Shown here one piece after another: positions 16,645 through 24,900 of a DNA stretch of 64,000 nt. A program made the translations under genes and the position numbers. The notes under the pieces are model-generated. The model was not told the origin of the DNA. It worked only from the letters and a program-made list of their open reading frames with translations, and did not search any database. The DNA comes from Hymenobacter sp. YIM 151500-1 (GTDB taxonomy: Bacteria; Bacteroidota; Bacteroidia; Cytophagales; Hymenobacteraceae), in contig NZ_CP110139.1 of NCBI RefSeq assembly GCF_025979885.1, positions 372,001 to 436,000 on the forward strand, written 5' to 3'. How positions within the stretch are numbered: the stretch's first letter is position 1; every line of letters begins with the position of its first letter.

Positions 16645-16795
16645 TAAACTCCCGCCGGCTGATGCCCACCAGTTGCGCGGCCTGGCCCGTGGAGAGCAGG
16701 CCTTTCGTGTACAAAGCCCCGGCCAGCTCCATTTTCAGGTCGTGCTCGGCCTCAGGGCTCAGGGAGTCAGGCAGTTCGATGGTGAGCGTTTTCAT
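16523..16795 (-). CDS. UPF0175-family antitoxin (pair 1)
   Basis: A 90-residue protein started at the ATG at 16795. It has the UPF0175 layout: a short strand MKTLTIELPDSL, a basic helix, then the helix-turn-helix STGQAAQLVGISRREFIETM (residues 35-54), followed by the GFSLFDTY segment that precedes the C-terminal tail. UPF0175 proteins are found as antitoxins of PIN/DUF3368 toxins. It is about 30% identical by eye to the antitoxin at 29424. A longer frame upstream was rejected because it is the shadow of menB. The toxin gene overlaps its 3' end. Confidence 0.8.
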   Translation of the reverse strand: MKTLTIELPDSLSPEAEHDLKMELAGALYTKGLLSTGQAAQLVGISRREFIETMGRYGFSLFDTYTPADLDHDLATLRHYFGHERSDSTH

Positions 16796-16845
16796 ACCTT
16801 GAAAATAGCGAAAGGCCGGGGCTTTGTTCCGGGCGTGTGGCAGGC

Positions 16846-17670
16846 TTACGGAAACTTCGGGTACTTCGAGAAGTCCGGTTTCCGCTTTTCGAGGAAGGCG
16901 TTTTTGCCTTCTTTGGCTTCCTCGCTCAGGTAGTAGAGCAGGGTGGCGTTGCCGGCCAGCTCCTGAATACCGGCCTGGCCGTCCAGCTCGGCGTTGAAGC
17001 TGGCTTTGAGCATGCGCAGGGCCAGCGGGCTTTTCTCCAGCATCTTGTGGCACCACTGCACGGTAGTTTCCTCCAGCTGGTCCAGAGGCACTACTTTGTT
17101 GACGAGGCCCATGTCGAGGGCTTCCTGGGCGTCGTACTGGTCGCAGAGAAACCAGATTTCGCGGGCCTTCTTCTGCCCCACGATGCGCGCCAGGTAGGAA
17201 GCTCCGAAGCCGCCATCAAAGGAACCCACCTTGGGGCCGGTTTGGCCGAAGCGGGCGTTGTCGGCGGCAATAGTCAGGTCGCAGACCACGTGCAGCACGT
17301 GTCCGCCCCCAATGGCCCAGCCCGCCACCATGGCTACCACGGGCTTGGGGATGGAGCGGATGAGCTTCTGCAAATCCAGCACGTTGAGGCGGGGCACGGT
17401 GTCTTCGCCCACGTAGCCGCCGTGGCCCCGCACGCTCTGGTCGCCGCCCGAGCAGAAGGCCTTGCCGCCCTCGCCCGTGAGGATAACCACGCCGATGTCG
17501 GTCCGGTCGCGGCAGATGTGCATGGCCTCAATCATTTCCTGCACCGTGAGCGGGGTGAAGGCGTTGTGCACCTGCGGGCGGTTGATGGAGATTTTGGCGA
17601 TGCCGCCAGCCTGCGTGAAGAGGATTTCGCGGAACTCCTTAATCGGGGTCCAGGTAAGTTGTTCGGCCAT
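16846..17670 (-). CDS. menB: 1,4-dihydroxy-2-naphthoyl-CoA synthase (MenB)
   Basis: A 274-residue crotonase-fold enzyme that closes the second ring of the naphthoquinone, turning OSB-CoA into DHNA-CoA. MenB-specific features are [15 protein letters not shown] (oxyanion hole region, about 68-82), the long GHGGYVGED loop, [16 protein letters not shown] (about 114-129) and [16 protein letters not shown] (about 143-158), which carries the conserved catalytic region. The C-terminus [13 protein letters not shown] is the usual MenB tail. It follows menD on the same strand, separated by the hairpin at 17687-17788. The start ATG at 17670 is well defined. Confidence 0.95.
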   Translation of the reverse strand: MAEQLTWTPIKEFREILFTQAGGIAKISINRPQVHNAFTPLTVQEMIEAMHICRDRTDIGVVILTGEGGKAFCSGGDQSVRGHGGYVGEDTVPRLNVLDLQKLIRSIPKPVVAMVAGWAIGGGHVLHVVCDLTIAADNARFGQTGPKVGSFDGGFGASYLARIVGQKKAREIWFLCDQYDAQEALDMGLVNKVVPLDQLEETTVQWCHKMLEKSPLALRMLKASFNAELDGQAGIQELAGNATLLYYLSEEAKEGKNAFLEKRKPDFSKYPKFP

Positions 17671-17686
17671 AAGTGGATGGTTTTAT

Positions 17687-17788
17687 AACACTGCGAAACA
17701 CTGCGCAAACACTGCGGAACACTGCGAGAAAAGACGTTTGTAATTTCTCGCAGTGTTCCGCAGTATTTGCGCAGTGTTTCGCAGTGTC
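17687..17788. repeat. 45-bp inverted repeat of 'aacactgcg' words between menD and menB
   Basis: Each arm (17687-17731 and 17743-17788) is itself a tandem array of about five AACACTGCG-like units, and the arms are reverse complements with one or two mismatches around an 11-nt loop. It ends two bases from the menD stop codon and 17 bp before the menB start, so it would form a long hairpin within the men transcript. Confidence 0.85.
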
Positions 17789-17790
17789 GT

Positions 17791-19782
17791 TCAAGAGGAA
17801 AAAGAGGTGCGGACTAGGCTGCGGTAGTGTTCGAAGAAGTCGGCGTTGGTCTTGCTGTCGGTGGTGATTTCGAGCAAGGCGGCGCCGGATTCGGGCGCAA
17901 AGAAAACCGGTAGCGCCGACTCTAGTTCAGCAAAGGAAGAAACGGCTAGGTAACGCAACCCAAAATCCCGCGCCGTGTTCTCAGCCCGTAGCACTTGGCG
18001 CGTCTCAAAAAACTCCTCCAGCTCCGGCTGCTGGCGGGGGCCGTCGATGAGGCGGAAGATGCCGCCGGCGTGGTTGTTCAGGAGTACTACGCGCAGGTTC
18101 GGCACCGGGTAGTTGTGCCAGAGGGCGTTTCGGTCGTAGAAAAAGGCCACGTCGCCGGTGACGAGCACCACGGGCCGGTCGGGGTGGGCCAGGGCGGCGC
18201 CCACGGCCGTGGAGGTGCAGCCGTCGATGCCGCTGGTGCCGCGGTTGGCAAACACCTCCACCTGCCGGCCGGCGGGCAGCCCCAGGATGTTGGCGTAGCG
18301 CACGGCCATGCTGTTGGCCAGGTGCAGGGCGGCCCGGTCGGGTACCTGGCGCAGGCAGCGGTGCAAGGCCGCAAACTCGTTGAAGGGTTGATTGGGCTGG
18401 TGCAGAAACTCTTGCAGGAAGCCGGCGGCCCAGTTTTCAGCGGCCAGCCAGGGCCGGAGGTAGGCTGCTTTGGTCGCAGCTTCGGCGTCGGTGAGGTGCG
18501 GGTTGGTGCCCGGCCACAGCAGGCGCGGGGGAACCTCACCCCCTAGCCCCCTCTCCAAAAGAGAGGGGGAGCTAGTTGCTAGCTCTAGTTTTCTAGTTGC
18601 CTCACCCCCCCGGCCCCCCTCTCCCACGGAGAGGGGGGAGCCTGCCGATTTTTTAGCACTAGTTTCTACAGCTAGTTCCCCCTCTCCCCCCGGAGAGGGG
18701 GCTAGGGGGTGAGGCAAACTAGGGCCAGGGGGGGAGGTCAGCCCCGTAAAGAAGTCCGCCGGCTCCGTGCGCACCACTTTAGTCAGCGACTGAAACGTGT
18801 CGGCGACGGGGCCGGCGGGCTGGATGTGCCAGTGCTGGGCGGGGCGGGCCTGGCGCAGGTAGAGCTTGAGGGATTTGGAAATGAGCGACTGGCCGAAGGT
18901 GATGAGCAGCTCGGGCTTCAGCGCTTCTTTCAGGCCGGGCTCGGGCACGGCCATGAACACGTCGTGGCGGCCCAGGGGGCGCAGGCGCTGGTCGTAGCTG
19001 GCGGCGGCGGGCAGGTGGAGGTTGGCTATCAGGTCGCCCACCACGGGCACCTGCCAGGCGGCGGCAAACTGGCGCAAGGCCAGCAGCAGCTCGGCATCGT
19101 GGGGGTGCTGGCCGCCCACCACCAGCACGCGGCGGGTGCTGCGCAGGGCCTCACGCAGCTCCTGCACCTGAGCTGTCGGCAGCTGGGGCCGCCCCGGCAG
19201 CTCCCGAATGATTTTCACGGCTGCATCGTAGCGGATTTCCTCGCCGGCTTTGGGGTAGAATGGCTCCCGCAGCGGCACATTCACCTGCACCGGCCCGGCC
19301 GGAAACTGCTCGGCCAGCCCAATAGCCTCCGATACCACCCGCGCCGCGTGCCAGGCAGCATCGGCGTGGCTCGTATCAGCTGGAAACGTGAACGTGCCTT
19401 TGGCGTGGGCCCCGTACAGGTCGGTTTGGCGGATGGTCTGGCCGTCGAGCTGGTCGATCCACTCCGGCGGCCGGTCGGCGGTAAACACCACCAGCGGAAT
19501 CTGCTGAAAATAGGCCTCCGCCACGGCCGGGGCGTAGTTCAGGCCTGCCGTGCCCGAGGTGCACACCAGCGCCACCGCCCGGCGCTGGGCCTGAGCCAGC
19601 CCCAATCCAATGAAGGCCGCCGCCCGCTCATCGGGCACCGTCCGCACTCGGATGCGCGGGTGCCGGGCAAAGGCAATGGTCAGCGGCGCGCACCGGCTCC
19701 CCGGCGACAACACCACGTCGGTAGTGCCCAGCTGAGCGCAGATTTCAGGGATGTTGTGAATGGATTGGAGCAAGGACATCAA
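17791..19782 (-). CDS. menD: SEPHCHC synthase (MenD) with in-frame repeat insertion
   Basis: A 663-residue thiamine-diphosphate enzyme that adds 2-oxoglutarate-derived succinic semialdehyde to isochorismate. MenD features include SPGSRCAPLTIAF near residue 26, VVFTADRPPEW near 96, and the ThDP/Mg motif GDVAFFYDRNALW (about 556-568) following GTSGIDGCTSTAVGAAL. Most MenD proteins have 550-590 residues. The excess is explained by residues of about 350-420, which have no MenD character, are Pro/Gly/Glu/Ser-rich and are encoded by the palindromic element at 18535-18713. No stop or frameshift results. Flanking hairpins separate it from menF and menB. Confidence 0.93.
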   Translation of the reverse strand: MMSLLQSIHNIPEICAQLGTTDVVLSPGSRCAPLTIAFARHPRIRVRTVPDERAAAFIGLGLAQAQRRAVALVCTSGTAGLNYAPAVAEAYFQQIPLVVFTADRPPEWIDQLDGQTIRQTDLYGAHAKGTFTFPADTSHADAAWHAARVVSEAIGLAEQFPAGPVQVNVPLREPFYPKAGEEIRYDAAVKIIRELPGRPQLPTAQVQELREALRSTRRVLVVGGQHPHDAELLLALRQFAAAWQVPVVGDLIANLHLPAAASYDQRLRPLGRHDVFMAVPEPGLKEALKPELLITFGQSLISKSLKLYLRQARPAQHWHIQPAGPVADTFQSLTKVVRTEPADFFTGLTSPPGPSLPHPLAPSPGGEGELAVETSAKKSAGSPLSVGEGGRGGEATRKLELATSSPSLLERGLGGEVPPRLLWPGTNPHLTDAEAATKAAYLRPWLAAENWAAGFLQEFLHQPNQPFNEFAALHRCLRQVPDRAALHLANSMAVRYANILGLPAGRQVEVFANRGTSGIDGCTSTAVGAALAHPDRPVVLVTGDVAFFYDRNALWHNYPVPNLRVVLLNNHAGGIFRLIDGPRQQPELEEFFETRQVLRAENTARDFGLRYLAVSSFAELESALPVFFAPESGAALLEITTDSKTNADFFEHYRSLVRTSFSS
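18535..18713. repeat. Palindromic repeat element inserted in frame in menD
   Basis: The element has exact 22-bp inverted termini beginning CTCACCCCCTAGCCCCCTCT (18535-18556 and, reversed, 18692-18713). A related internal copy lies at 18601-18624, and each copy is followed by its own GGAGAGG complement. On the menD strand it reads PHPLAPSPGGEGE ... PLSVGEGGRGGE ... LLERGLGGEVPP. This resembles the widely dispersed intergenic 'SPLERGLGGE' repeat type (established as a pattern in several phyla, from memory). Confidence 0.9.
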
Positions 19783-19795
19783 GCGAAATAAAGGT

Positions 19796-19952
19796 TTGTC
19801 ATTCCGAGCGGAGCGAGGAATTTGGGTACAACAACCAAGCCTGGCTTTTGGCTTCTCCTAAACCGCTGGAGGGATACAAGAAAGCAGGAATCAGACGTGT
19901 AATAGCGGATTGGCGGGCCAGCCAGATTCCTCGCTCCGCTCGGAATGACAAG
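19796..19952. repeat. Inverted repeat of the GTCATTCCGAGC family between menF and menD
   Basis: Arms at about 19796-19824 and 19923-19952 share GTCATTCCGAGCGGAGCGAG and its complement around a loop of about 98 nt. It sits between the menF stop (19954) and the menD start (19782). A shorter relative (GTCATTCCGA arms) is at 48062-48135 and the middle layer at 7021-7224 (GTCATTGCGAGG) is similar. Confidence 0.8.
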
Positions 19953-19953
19953 C

Positions 19954-21222
19954 TCACGCGTGCAAAATAGCCCCGGCCGTGCGCAGCTTCAGCTCGGTTT
20001 CCTGCCACTCGCGGGCGGGGTCGGAGTCGATGGTGAGGCCAGTGCCGGCGTAAAGAATGGCTTCCTGGGGGCGGAGCTGGAGGCAGCGCAGATTGACGTA
20101 GAGGCGGGCCGCGCCGGGCGCGGGCAGGTTCACGGGACCCAGAAAGCCGCTGTAGTAGGCCCGGTCATAGCCCTCATGCTGCTCGATGAACTCCAGGGCC
20201 GCTTGCCGGGGCATGCCGCCCACGGCGGAGGTGGGATGCAACAGGCGCAGCATGTCGGTGCCCAGGGTAGGAAAGGGCACCCGGCGCAGGTCCACGGCAA
20301 AGTCGGTGCGCAGGTGCAGCAGCTCCCCGGCTGCCACGGTGCGCGGGCCCGTTTCCTGGTATTCGCGCAGGCGCAGCTGCTTGAAGCAGTTCACAATGTA
20401 GCGGGCCACCAGGGCCTGCTCCTCGATTTCCTTTTGGCGCCAAATGGCCTCGCTGGGCGCGTGGCCCGGCGCGGCGGGCTGGGTGCCGGCCAGGGCCATG
20501 GTGCTAAACTGCCCGCCCTCGGTTACCTGCACCAAAATTTCGGGCGTGGCGCCCAGCCAGGTGCCGGCGCCCGGCGCACTCACCAACGAGCAGAACGCCA
20601 GCGGGTAGCGGCGCGTCAGCTCCCAAAACGCCGCCAGGGCATCAAACCCGGCGGGCAAGGGCTGGCGGGCCGCCCGGCTGCTTACTACTTTGAGCACCTG
20701 CCCGCCGGCAATGGCCGCCACCCCGCGCCGCACCAGGGCCGAGTACTCGGCCTGCGTGGCCGTGGGCGGGGCCGGCTGCGGACTCACGTGCCAGGACGGG
20801 GTTGGTGGTTGGTTGTTGGCTGGTAGGATGTTGGTGGTAGATGACGTGGCTGGGTCTTGCAGCGCCTCCAGCAACTTCGGCAGCAGGGCTGCGGCTTCTG
20901 GGGCTTCTTCCTGAATGCGCACTTGGCCGGGCTGGGCGGCGTCAAACACCACGTCGGCCGGCAGAAACAGCGCGGGGTTGTGGTCGGAGTCGCGGAAGGG
21001 AAAGAAGGCGAAACCGGCCGGCGCGGTAGGCTCCAGCGCGGGCGGCAGGCCCGCCAGCGCCCCTTCAGCCGACAAGCTCAGGCACAGCTGCACCGCTGCT
21101 TCGGCCTGGGGCAGGCGCCACAGAGCCACCGGCAGCCCGTGCGCCAGCGCAAACGCCACTAGGCGCCGCAGGATGTCGTCAACTGAAAGAGCTGGGGGCA
21201 GCTGCTCTACGCGGTAGCTCAT
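19954..21222 (-). CDS. menF: Isochorismate synthase (MenF-type)
   Basis: A 422-residue chorismate-binding enzyme that isomerises chorismate to isochorismate, committing it to menaquinone. The C-terminal chorismate domain carries ALAGTQPAAPGH, a helix with EIEEQALVARYI, LHPTSAVGGMPRQAAL and YVNLRCLQL, ending in ILYAGTGLTIDSDPAREW with the conserved E that binds Mg. The N-terminal ~150 residues are weakly conserved, as usual. Its ATG overlaps the menI stop (ATGA, 21219-21222), so the two are translationally coupled. A salicylate or enterobactin-type isochorismate synthase is less likely given menD and menB downstream. Confidence 0.92.
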   Translation of the reverse strand: MSYRVEQLPPALSVDDILRRLVAFALAHGLPVALWRLPQAEAAVQLCLSLSAEGALAGLPPALEPTAPAGFAFFPFRDSDHNPALFLPADVVFDAAQPGQVRIQEEAPEAAALLPKLLEALQDPATSSTTNILPANNQPPTPSWHVSPQPAPPTATQAEYSALVRRGVAAIAGGQVLKVVSSRAARQPLPAGFDALAAFWELTRRYPLAFCSLVSAPGAGTWLGATPEILVQVTEGGQFSTMALAGTQPAAPGHAPSEAIWRQKEIEEQALVARYIVNCFKQLRLREYQETGPRTVAAGELLHLRTDFAVDLRRVPFPTLGTDMLRLLHPTSAVGGMPRQAALEFIEQHEGYDRAYYSGFLGPVNLPAPGAARLYVNLRCLQLRPQEAILYAGTGLTIDSDPAREWQETELKLRTAGAILHA

Positions 21223-21653
21223 GCGGCCGGCGCCGGCTTGGGCAAGTCGATAACCGCCATGGTGATGCGGCTGATGCAGACCAGCGCCCCGGTTTGCTCG
21301 TGGGTGATGCGAATTTCCCAGACCTGGGTGCTGCGGCCCACATGCAGGGCCGTGGCCCGGCCGATTACGTATCCGTCGCGCACTCCTTTAAGGTGGTTGG
21401 CGTTGATTTCCAGGCCTACGCAGGCCTGGCGGGCAGGGTCGGGGAGGCGGGTGGCGGCGGCAATGGAGCCTAGGGTTTCGGCCAGGGCCACCGAGGCGCC
21501 GCCGTGCAGCAGGCCCATGGGCTGGTGGGTGCGCCCATCCACCGGCATGCGGCCCTCCAGGTACTCGTCGGTGAGGGCCGTCAGCTCAATGCCGAGGGCA
21601 TCGGCCAGGGTGGGGCGGGTGCTTACCCAGTGCTTGATTTGTTCCAGCGTCAT
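21219..21653 (-). CDS. menI: DHNA-CoA thioesterase, hotdog fold (MenI/YdiI-like)
   Basis: A 144-residue hotdog thioesterase started at the ATG at 21653. The motif GLLHGGASVALAETLGS is nearly that of E. coli YdiI (MenI), including the catalytic glutamate within LAET. MenI hydrolyses DHNA-CoA to free 1,4-dihydroxy-2-naphthoate. Its place as first gene of the menI-menF-menD-menB run supports this over a generic PaaI thioesterase. An in-frame extension to 21689 was not used because it lacks a ribosome site and family similarity. The gene is divergent from the histidine phosphatase gene at 21841. Confidence 0.85.
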   Translation of the reverse strand: MTLEQIKHWVSTRPTLADALGIELTALTDEYLEGRMPVDGRTHQPMGLLHGGASVALAETLGSIAAATRLPDPARQACVGLEINANHLKGVRDGYVIGRATALHVGRSTQVWEIRITHEQTGALVCISRITMAVIDLPKPAPAA

Positions 21654-21840
21654 GGAATCACAGATTAAAACAGATTTATCTGATTTCACGGAGTAGATTT
21701 AGCGGGTTTTCAATGGCCAAGTGGCGCGTGGCCGGACCAAAACCGCCGTCATTTAGAGCTCAGTGGGCAAATGTAGCGGCATACGTATCCGTGGAATCCA
21801 GCAAATCCGTTTAAATCTGGGATTCAAAACTAGGGGGAAA

Positions 21841-22464
21841 GTGAGCGTCAAAAAAATCTACCTCATTCGCCACGGCCAAACCGACTACAACCTGCGCGGC
21901 ATCGTGCAGGGCAGCGGCGTTGATGCTCCCCTGAATGAGGCCGGGCGGCGGCAGGCGGCCCGGTTTTTCGCCGCCTACCAGCACGTGCCCTTCGATAAGG
22001 TGTACACCTCCCTGCTCCAGCGCACCCACCAATCGGTAGAAGGCTTTTTGCACCGGGGCCTGCCCCACGAACAGCACGCCGGCCTCAACGAAATCAGCTG
22101 GGGCCGGCGCGAAGGCACCCGCATCACCCCCGAGGAAGACGAGGAGTACCACAGTGTATTGCAGCAGTGGCGGGCCGGCCACACCTCCGCCCGCCTTGAG
22201 GGCGGCGAAAGTCCCGACGAGGTAGCCGCCCGCCAGCGCCCATTCATCGACCTGCTCCGCTCGCGCCCCGAAGAAAAAACCGTGCTTATCTGTATGCACG
22301 GCCGGGCCATGCGGGTGCTGCTCTGCCAGCTGCTGGGCTACCCGCTCCGCCTCATGGACTCCTTCGAGCACCACAACCTCTGCCTCTACAAGCTGCACTA
22401 CACCGGCTCCATGTTTTCCGTAAAAAGCTTCCTGGACATGCGCCACCTCCACGAGGCAGCGTGA
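21841..22464 (+). CDS. Histidine phosphatase family protein
   Basis: A 207-residue protein started at GTG 21841, preceded by the purine-rich ribosome site AGGGGGAAA; upstream in-frame ATGs would add residues unlike the family. The catalytic motif is IYLIRHGQTDYN (residues about 5-16), with the second histidine in LICMHGRAMRVLL and conserved E in ISWGRREG. This is the phosphoglycerate-mutase-like branch-1 superfamily, which includes broad-specificity and alpha-ribazole phosphatases. The substrate is not evident. The gene's end is followed after 3 bp by the perfect 46-bp inverted repeat. Confidence 0.82.
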   Translation: MSVKKIYLIRHGQTDYNLRGIVQGSGVDAPLNEAGRRQAARFFAAYQHVPFDKVYTSLLQRTHQSVEGFLHRGLPHEQHAGLNEISWGRREGTRITPEEDEEYHSVLQQWRAGHTSARLEGGESPDEVAARQRPFIDLLRSRPEEKTVLICMHGRAMRVLLCQLLGYPLRLMDSFEHHNLCLYKLHYTGSMFSVKSFLDMRHLHEAA

Positions 22465-22467
22465 GGC

Positions 22468-22647
22468 AGGGTCTTAGGGACGAAGGGTCTTAGGGGCTTA
22501 GGTAATGTGCTGTTAGATGGAGCGGAGTGAAGACCTTTCTTGCACAATCATCAACTGTTGCAACAACGATTGATGTAGCAACGGCCTGATAGTTTAGAAT
22601 GACAGCACATTACCTAAGCCCCTAAGACCCTTCGTCCCTAAGACCCT
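22468..22647. repeat. Perfect 46-bp inverted repeat
   Basis: The arms 22468-22513 and 22602-22647 are identical in reverse complement with no mismatch, around an 88-nt loop. Arm words are GGGTCTTAGGGACGAAGGGT and GGGGCTTAGGTAATG, of the same word family as 2077-2330 and 56101-56400. It begins 4 bp after the stop codon at 22464 and ends just upstream of the promoter at 22654. Confidence 0.92.
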
Positions 22648-22653
22648 AATCAG

Positions 22654-22685
22654 TTTGCGCCCGCCAAAAATCCGGTCTATTTTTG
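22654..22685 (+). promoter_or_regulatory. Bacteroidota-type promoter of the pyruvate dehydrogenase E2 gene
   Basis: TTTG (22654-22657), a 20-bp spacer, then TATTTTTG (22678-22685) gives a full match to the TTTG-N19-21-TAnnTTTG consensus. The gene start is 25 bp further on. Confidence 0.6.
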
Positions 22686-22710
22686 ACCCCTCATTCAACT
22701 GAAGACGCAG

Positions 22711-24471
22711 ATGGCCGAAATCATAAAAATGCCCAAAATGAGCGACACCATGACCGAAGGCGTCATTGCTTCGTGGCTCAAAAAAGTAGGCGATAAAGTG
22801 AAATCCGGGGACATCCTGGCCGAAGTCGAGACCGACAAAGCCACGATGGAGCTGGAAAACTACGAGGACGGCACTCTGCTCTACATCGGCCCCAAACAAG
22901 GCGAAGGAGTACCCGTGGACGGCCTGCTGGCCATTGTCGGCAAGGAAGGCGAGGACATTTCCGGCCTGCTGGGCGGGAGCCCCGCCGCGTCGGCGCCAGC
23001 TGCGGCTCCCGCTGCCCAAGCAACCCCGGCGCCGGCTGCTCCAGCCGCTTCGGCTCCTGCCCCGGCGCCCGCGCCTGCTCCAGCATCAGCTGCTCCAGCT
23101 GCGGCTCCGGCTGCTGGCAACGGTAAGAAGGCCACCGTTATCCGGATGCCCAAGATGAGCGACACCATGACCGAAGGCACCATTGCCGCCTGGCTGAAAA
23201 AGGTAGGCGACAAGGTGAAATCGGGCGACGTGCTGGCCGAGGTGGAAACCGATAAGGCCACGATGGAGCTGGAAAACTACGAGGACGGCACCCTACTGTA
23301 CGTGGGCCCCAAACAGGGCGAGGCCGTGGCCGTGGACGGCATTCTGGCCATCATTGGCGAAGAAGGCGCTGACGTGCAAGCCCTGCTGGGCGGACAGAGC
23401 GGTGGCAGCACCCCGGCTGCCCCAGCCGCGCCGGCTGCTGAAGCTGCACCTGCTCCAGTCGAAACCCCAGCCAGCAACGAACAACCGAAGGAGGGCGCCA
23501 GTCAACCAAGCACGAATACCGAAACCGGCGGCCGCATTTTCGCTTCGCCCCTGGCCAAGAGCATTGCCCGCGAAAAAGGCATTGACCTGAGCACCATCAA
23601 AGGCTCCGGTGAAAACGGCCGCATCGTGTCGCGCGACCTGGAAAATGTGTCGGCTACGGCGGCTCCCGCTGCGGCGCCGCAACCGGCCGTTGCGCCCCAG
23701 CCCGCCGCTCAGCCGCAACCCGCGCAGCCCCAGGCCGCGGCTCCCGCGCTAGCTGCTACCAGCCTGCAACCAGCCACCCAACAACCGGAAGGCACTTATA
23801 CCGACACGCCTGTGTCGCAGATGCGCAAGGTTATTGCCCGCCGCCTCGCCGAAAGCAAGTTCTCGGCCCCGCACTTCTACCTGACCATGGAAATTCACAT
23901 GGACAAGGCCATGGAAGCCCGCGGCAAGCTCAACGAACTCTCCCCGGTGAAGCTCAGCTTCAACGACCTGGTTATCAAAGCTGCGGCTGTGGCCCTGCGC
24001 CAGCACCCGGCCATCAACTCCTCCTGGCTGGGCGACAAAATCCGCCAGAACAAGCAAATCAACATCGGGGTGGCCGTGGCCGTGGAGGATGGCCTGCTGG
24101 TGCCGGTGGTGCGCAACGCCGACGGCAAAGGCCTCTCGCAGATTGCTACGGAGGTGAAAAGCCTGGCCGAAAAAGCCAAAACCAAGAAGCTCCAGCCCCA
24201 GGAGTGGGAGGGCAACACCTTCACCATCTCCAACCTGGGCATGTTTGGCATCGAGGAATTCACCGCCATCATCAACCCCCCGGATGCCTGCATCCTGGCC
24301 GTGGGCGGCATCAAGCAAACCGCCGTGGTGCGCGACGGACAGCTGGCCATCGGCAACGTGATGAAAGTAACCCTAAGCTGTGACCACCGCGTAGTGGACG
24401 GCGCCACCGGCGCCGCCTTCCTCCAAACCCTGAAAAGCCTGCTGGAAGACCCTATGCGCATGTTGATTTGA
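22711..24471 (+). CDS. pdhC: Pyruvate dehydrogenase E2 (dihydrolipoamide acetyltransferase), two lipoyl domains
   Basis: A 586-residue core subunit of the pyruvate dehydrogenase complex. Lipoyl domain 1 (1-80) and 2 (142-224) each carry the lipoylated lysine in VETDKATMELENYEDG (K43 and K182). They are joined by Ala/Pro-rich swinging linkers (91-138, 226-272). The E1/E3-binding domain is at about 275-311 (FASPLAKSIAREKGIDL). The catalytic domain starts near 366 and has the active-site CDHRVVDGATG with H559 and D563. The two lipoyl domains are nearly identical even in DNA, pointing to a recent duplication. E1 and E3 genes are not in the window. Confidence 0.94.
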   Translation: MAEIIKMPKMSDTMTEGVIASWLKKVGDKVKSGDILAEVETDKATMELENYEDGTLLYIGPKQGEGVPVDGLLAIVGKEGEDISGLLGGSPAASAPAAAPAAQATPAPAAPAASAPAPAPAPAPASAAPAAAPAAGNGKKATVIRMPKMSDTMTEGTIAAWLKKVGDKVKSGDVLAEVETDKATMELENYEDGTLLYVGPKQGEAVAVDGILAIIGEEGADVQALLGGQSGGSTPAAPAAPAAEAAPAPVETPASNEQPKEGASQPSTNTETGGRIFASPLAKSIAREKGIDLSTIKGSGENGRIVSRDLENVSATAAPAAAPQPAVAPQPAAQPQPAQPQAAAPALAATSLQPATQQPEGTYTDTPVSQMRKVIARRLAESKFSAPHFYLTMEIHMDKAMEARGKLNELSPVKLSFNDLVIKAAAVALRQHPAINSSWLGDKIRQNKQINIGVAVAVEDGLLVPVVRNADGKGLSQIATEVKSLAEKAKTKKLQPQEWEGNTFTISNLGMFGIEEFTAIINPPDACILAVGGIKQTAVVRDGQLAIGNVMKVTLSCDHRVVDGATGAAFLQTLKSLLEDPMRMLI

Positions 24472-24474
24472 TCA

Positions 24475-24776
24475 GAGGTGAGAGGTTAGATATGAGAGGT
24501 GAGACAGGAGAAGTGAGATGAGCAGCCCCGGAGGGGCAGCATAGTGGTAGAAATCAGCGGTAAATAATTATTTGAAGCCCCAGCGGGGCGACACCTAACG
24601 TCTGCGGACGATGGGTGCCGCCCCGCTGGGGCTTTACTGTTCTTGCTTGTTCGGTTTGCTACCGATATGCCGCCCCGCCGGGGCTCCTCGTCTCCCACTT
24701 CCCCTGTCTCACCTCCCACTTCTCATATCTCACTTCTAACCTCTCACTTCTCACTTCTTGCCTCTAGCTTCTCACC
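24475..24776. repeat. Nested palindromes between pdhC and the TonB receptor gene
   Basis: The outer arms are 'gagaggtgagag' words (about 24475-24525 and 24690-24776). The middle arms are GCCCCGGAGGGGC-like (about 24522-24544 and 24667-24687). The innermost hairpin is AAGCCCCAGCGGGGCG with its complement (about 24575-24590 and 24621-24636). From 24777 to 24900, upstream of the receptor gene, no clear promoter match was seen. Confidence 0.8.
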
Positions 24777-24900
24777 AAAACCAGCCTCAATAGAAAAAAG
24801 AAGGGCTCAATGGTGATGCTCTGCTGTAAAAAGTTATACTTACACATGGCCTAAGCCAATTCCAGGTTAGCCGCTATTCGTCCAATTTTCCTTTTGAGCT

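Noticed and set aside
17687..17788. CRISPR-like repeats ('aacactgcg' words)
   Set aside because: Units are 9-11 bp with no spacers and the array is inverted on itself; not a CRISPR.
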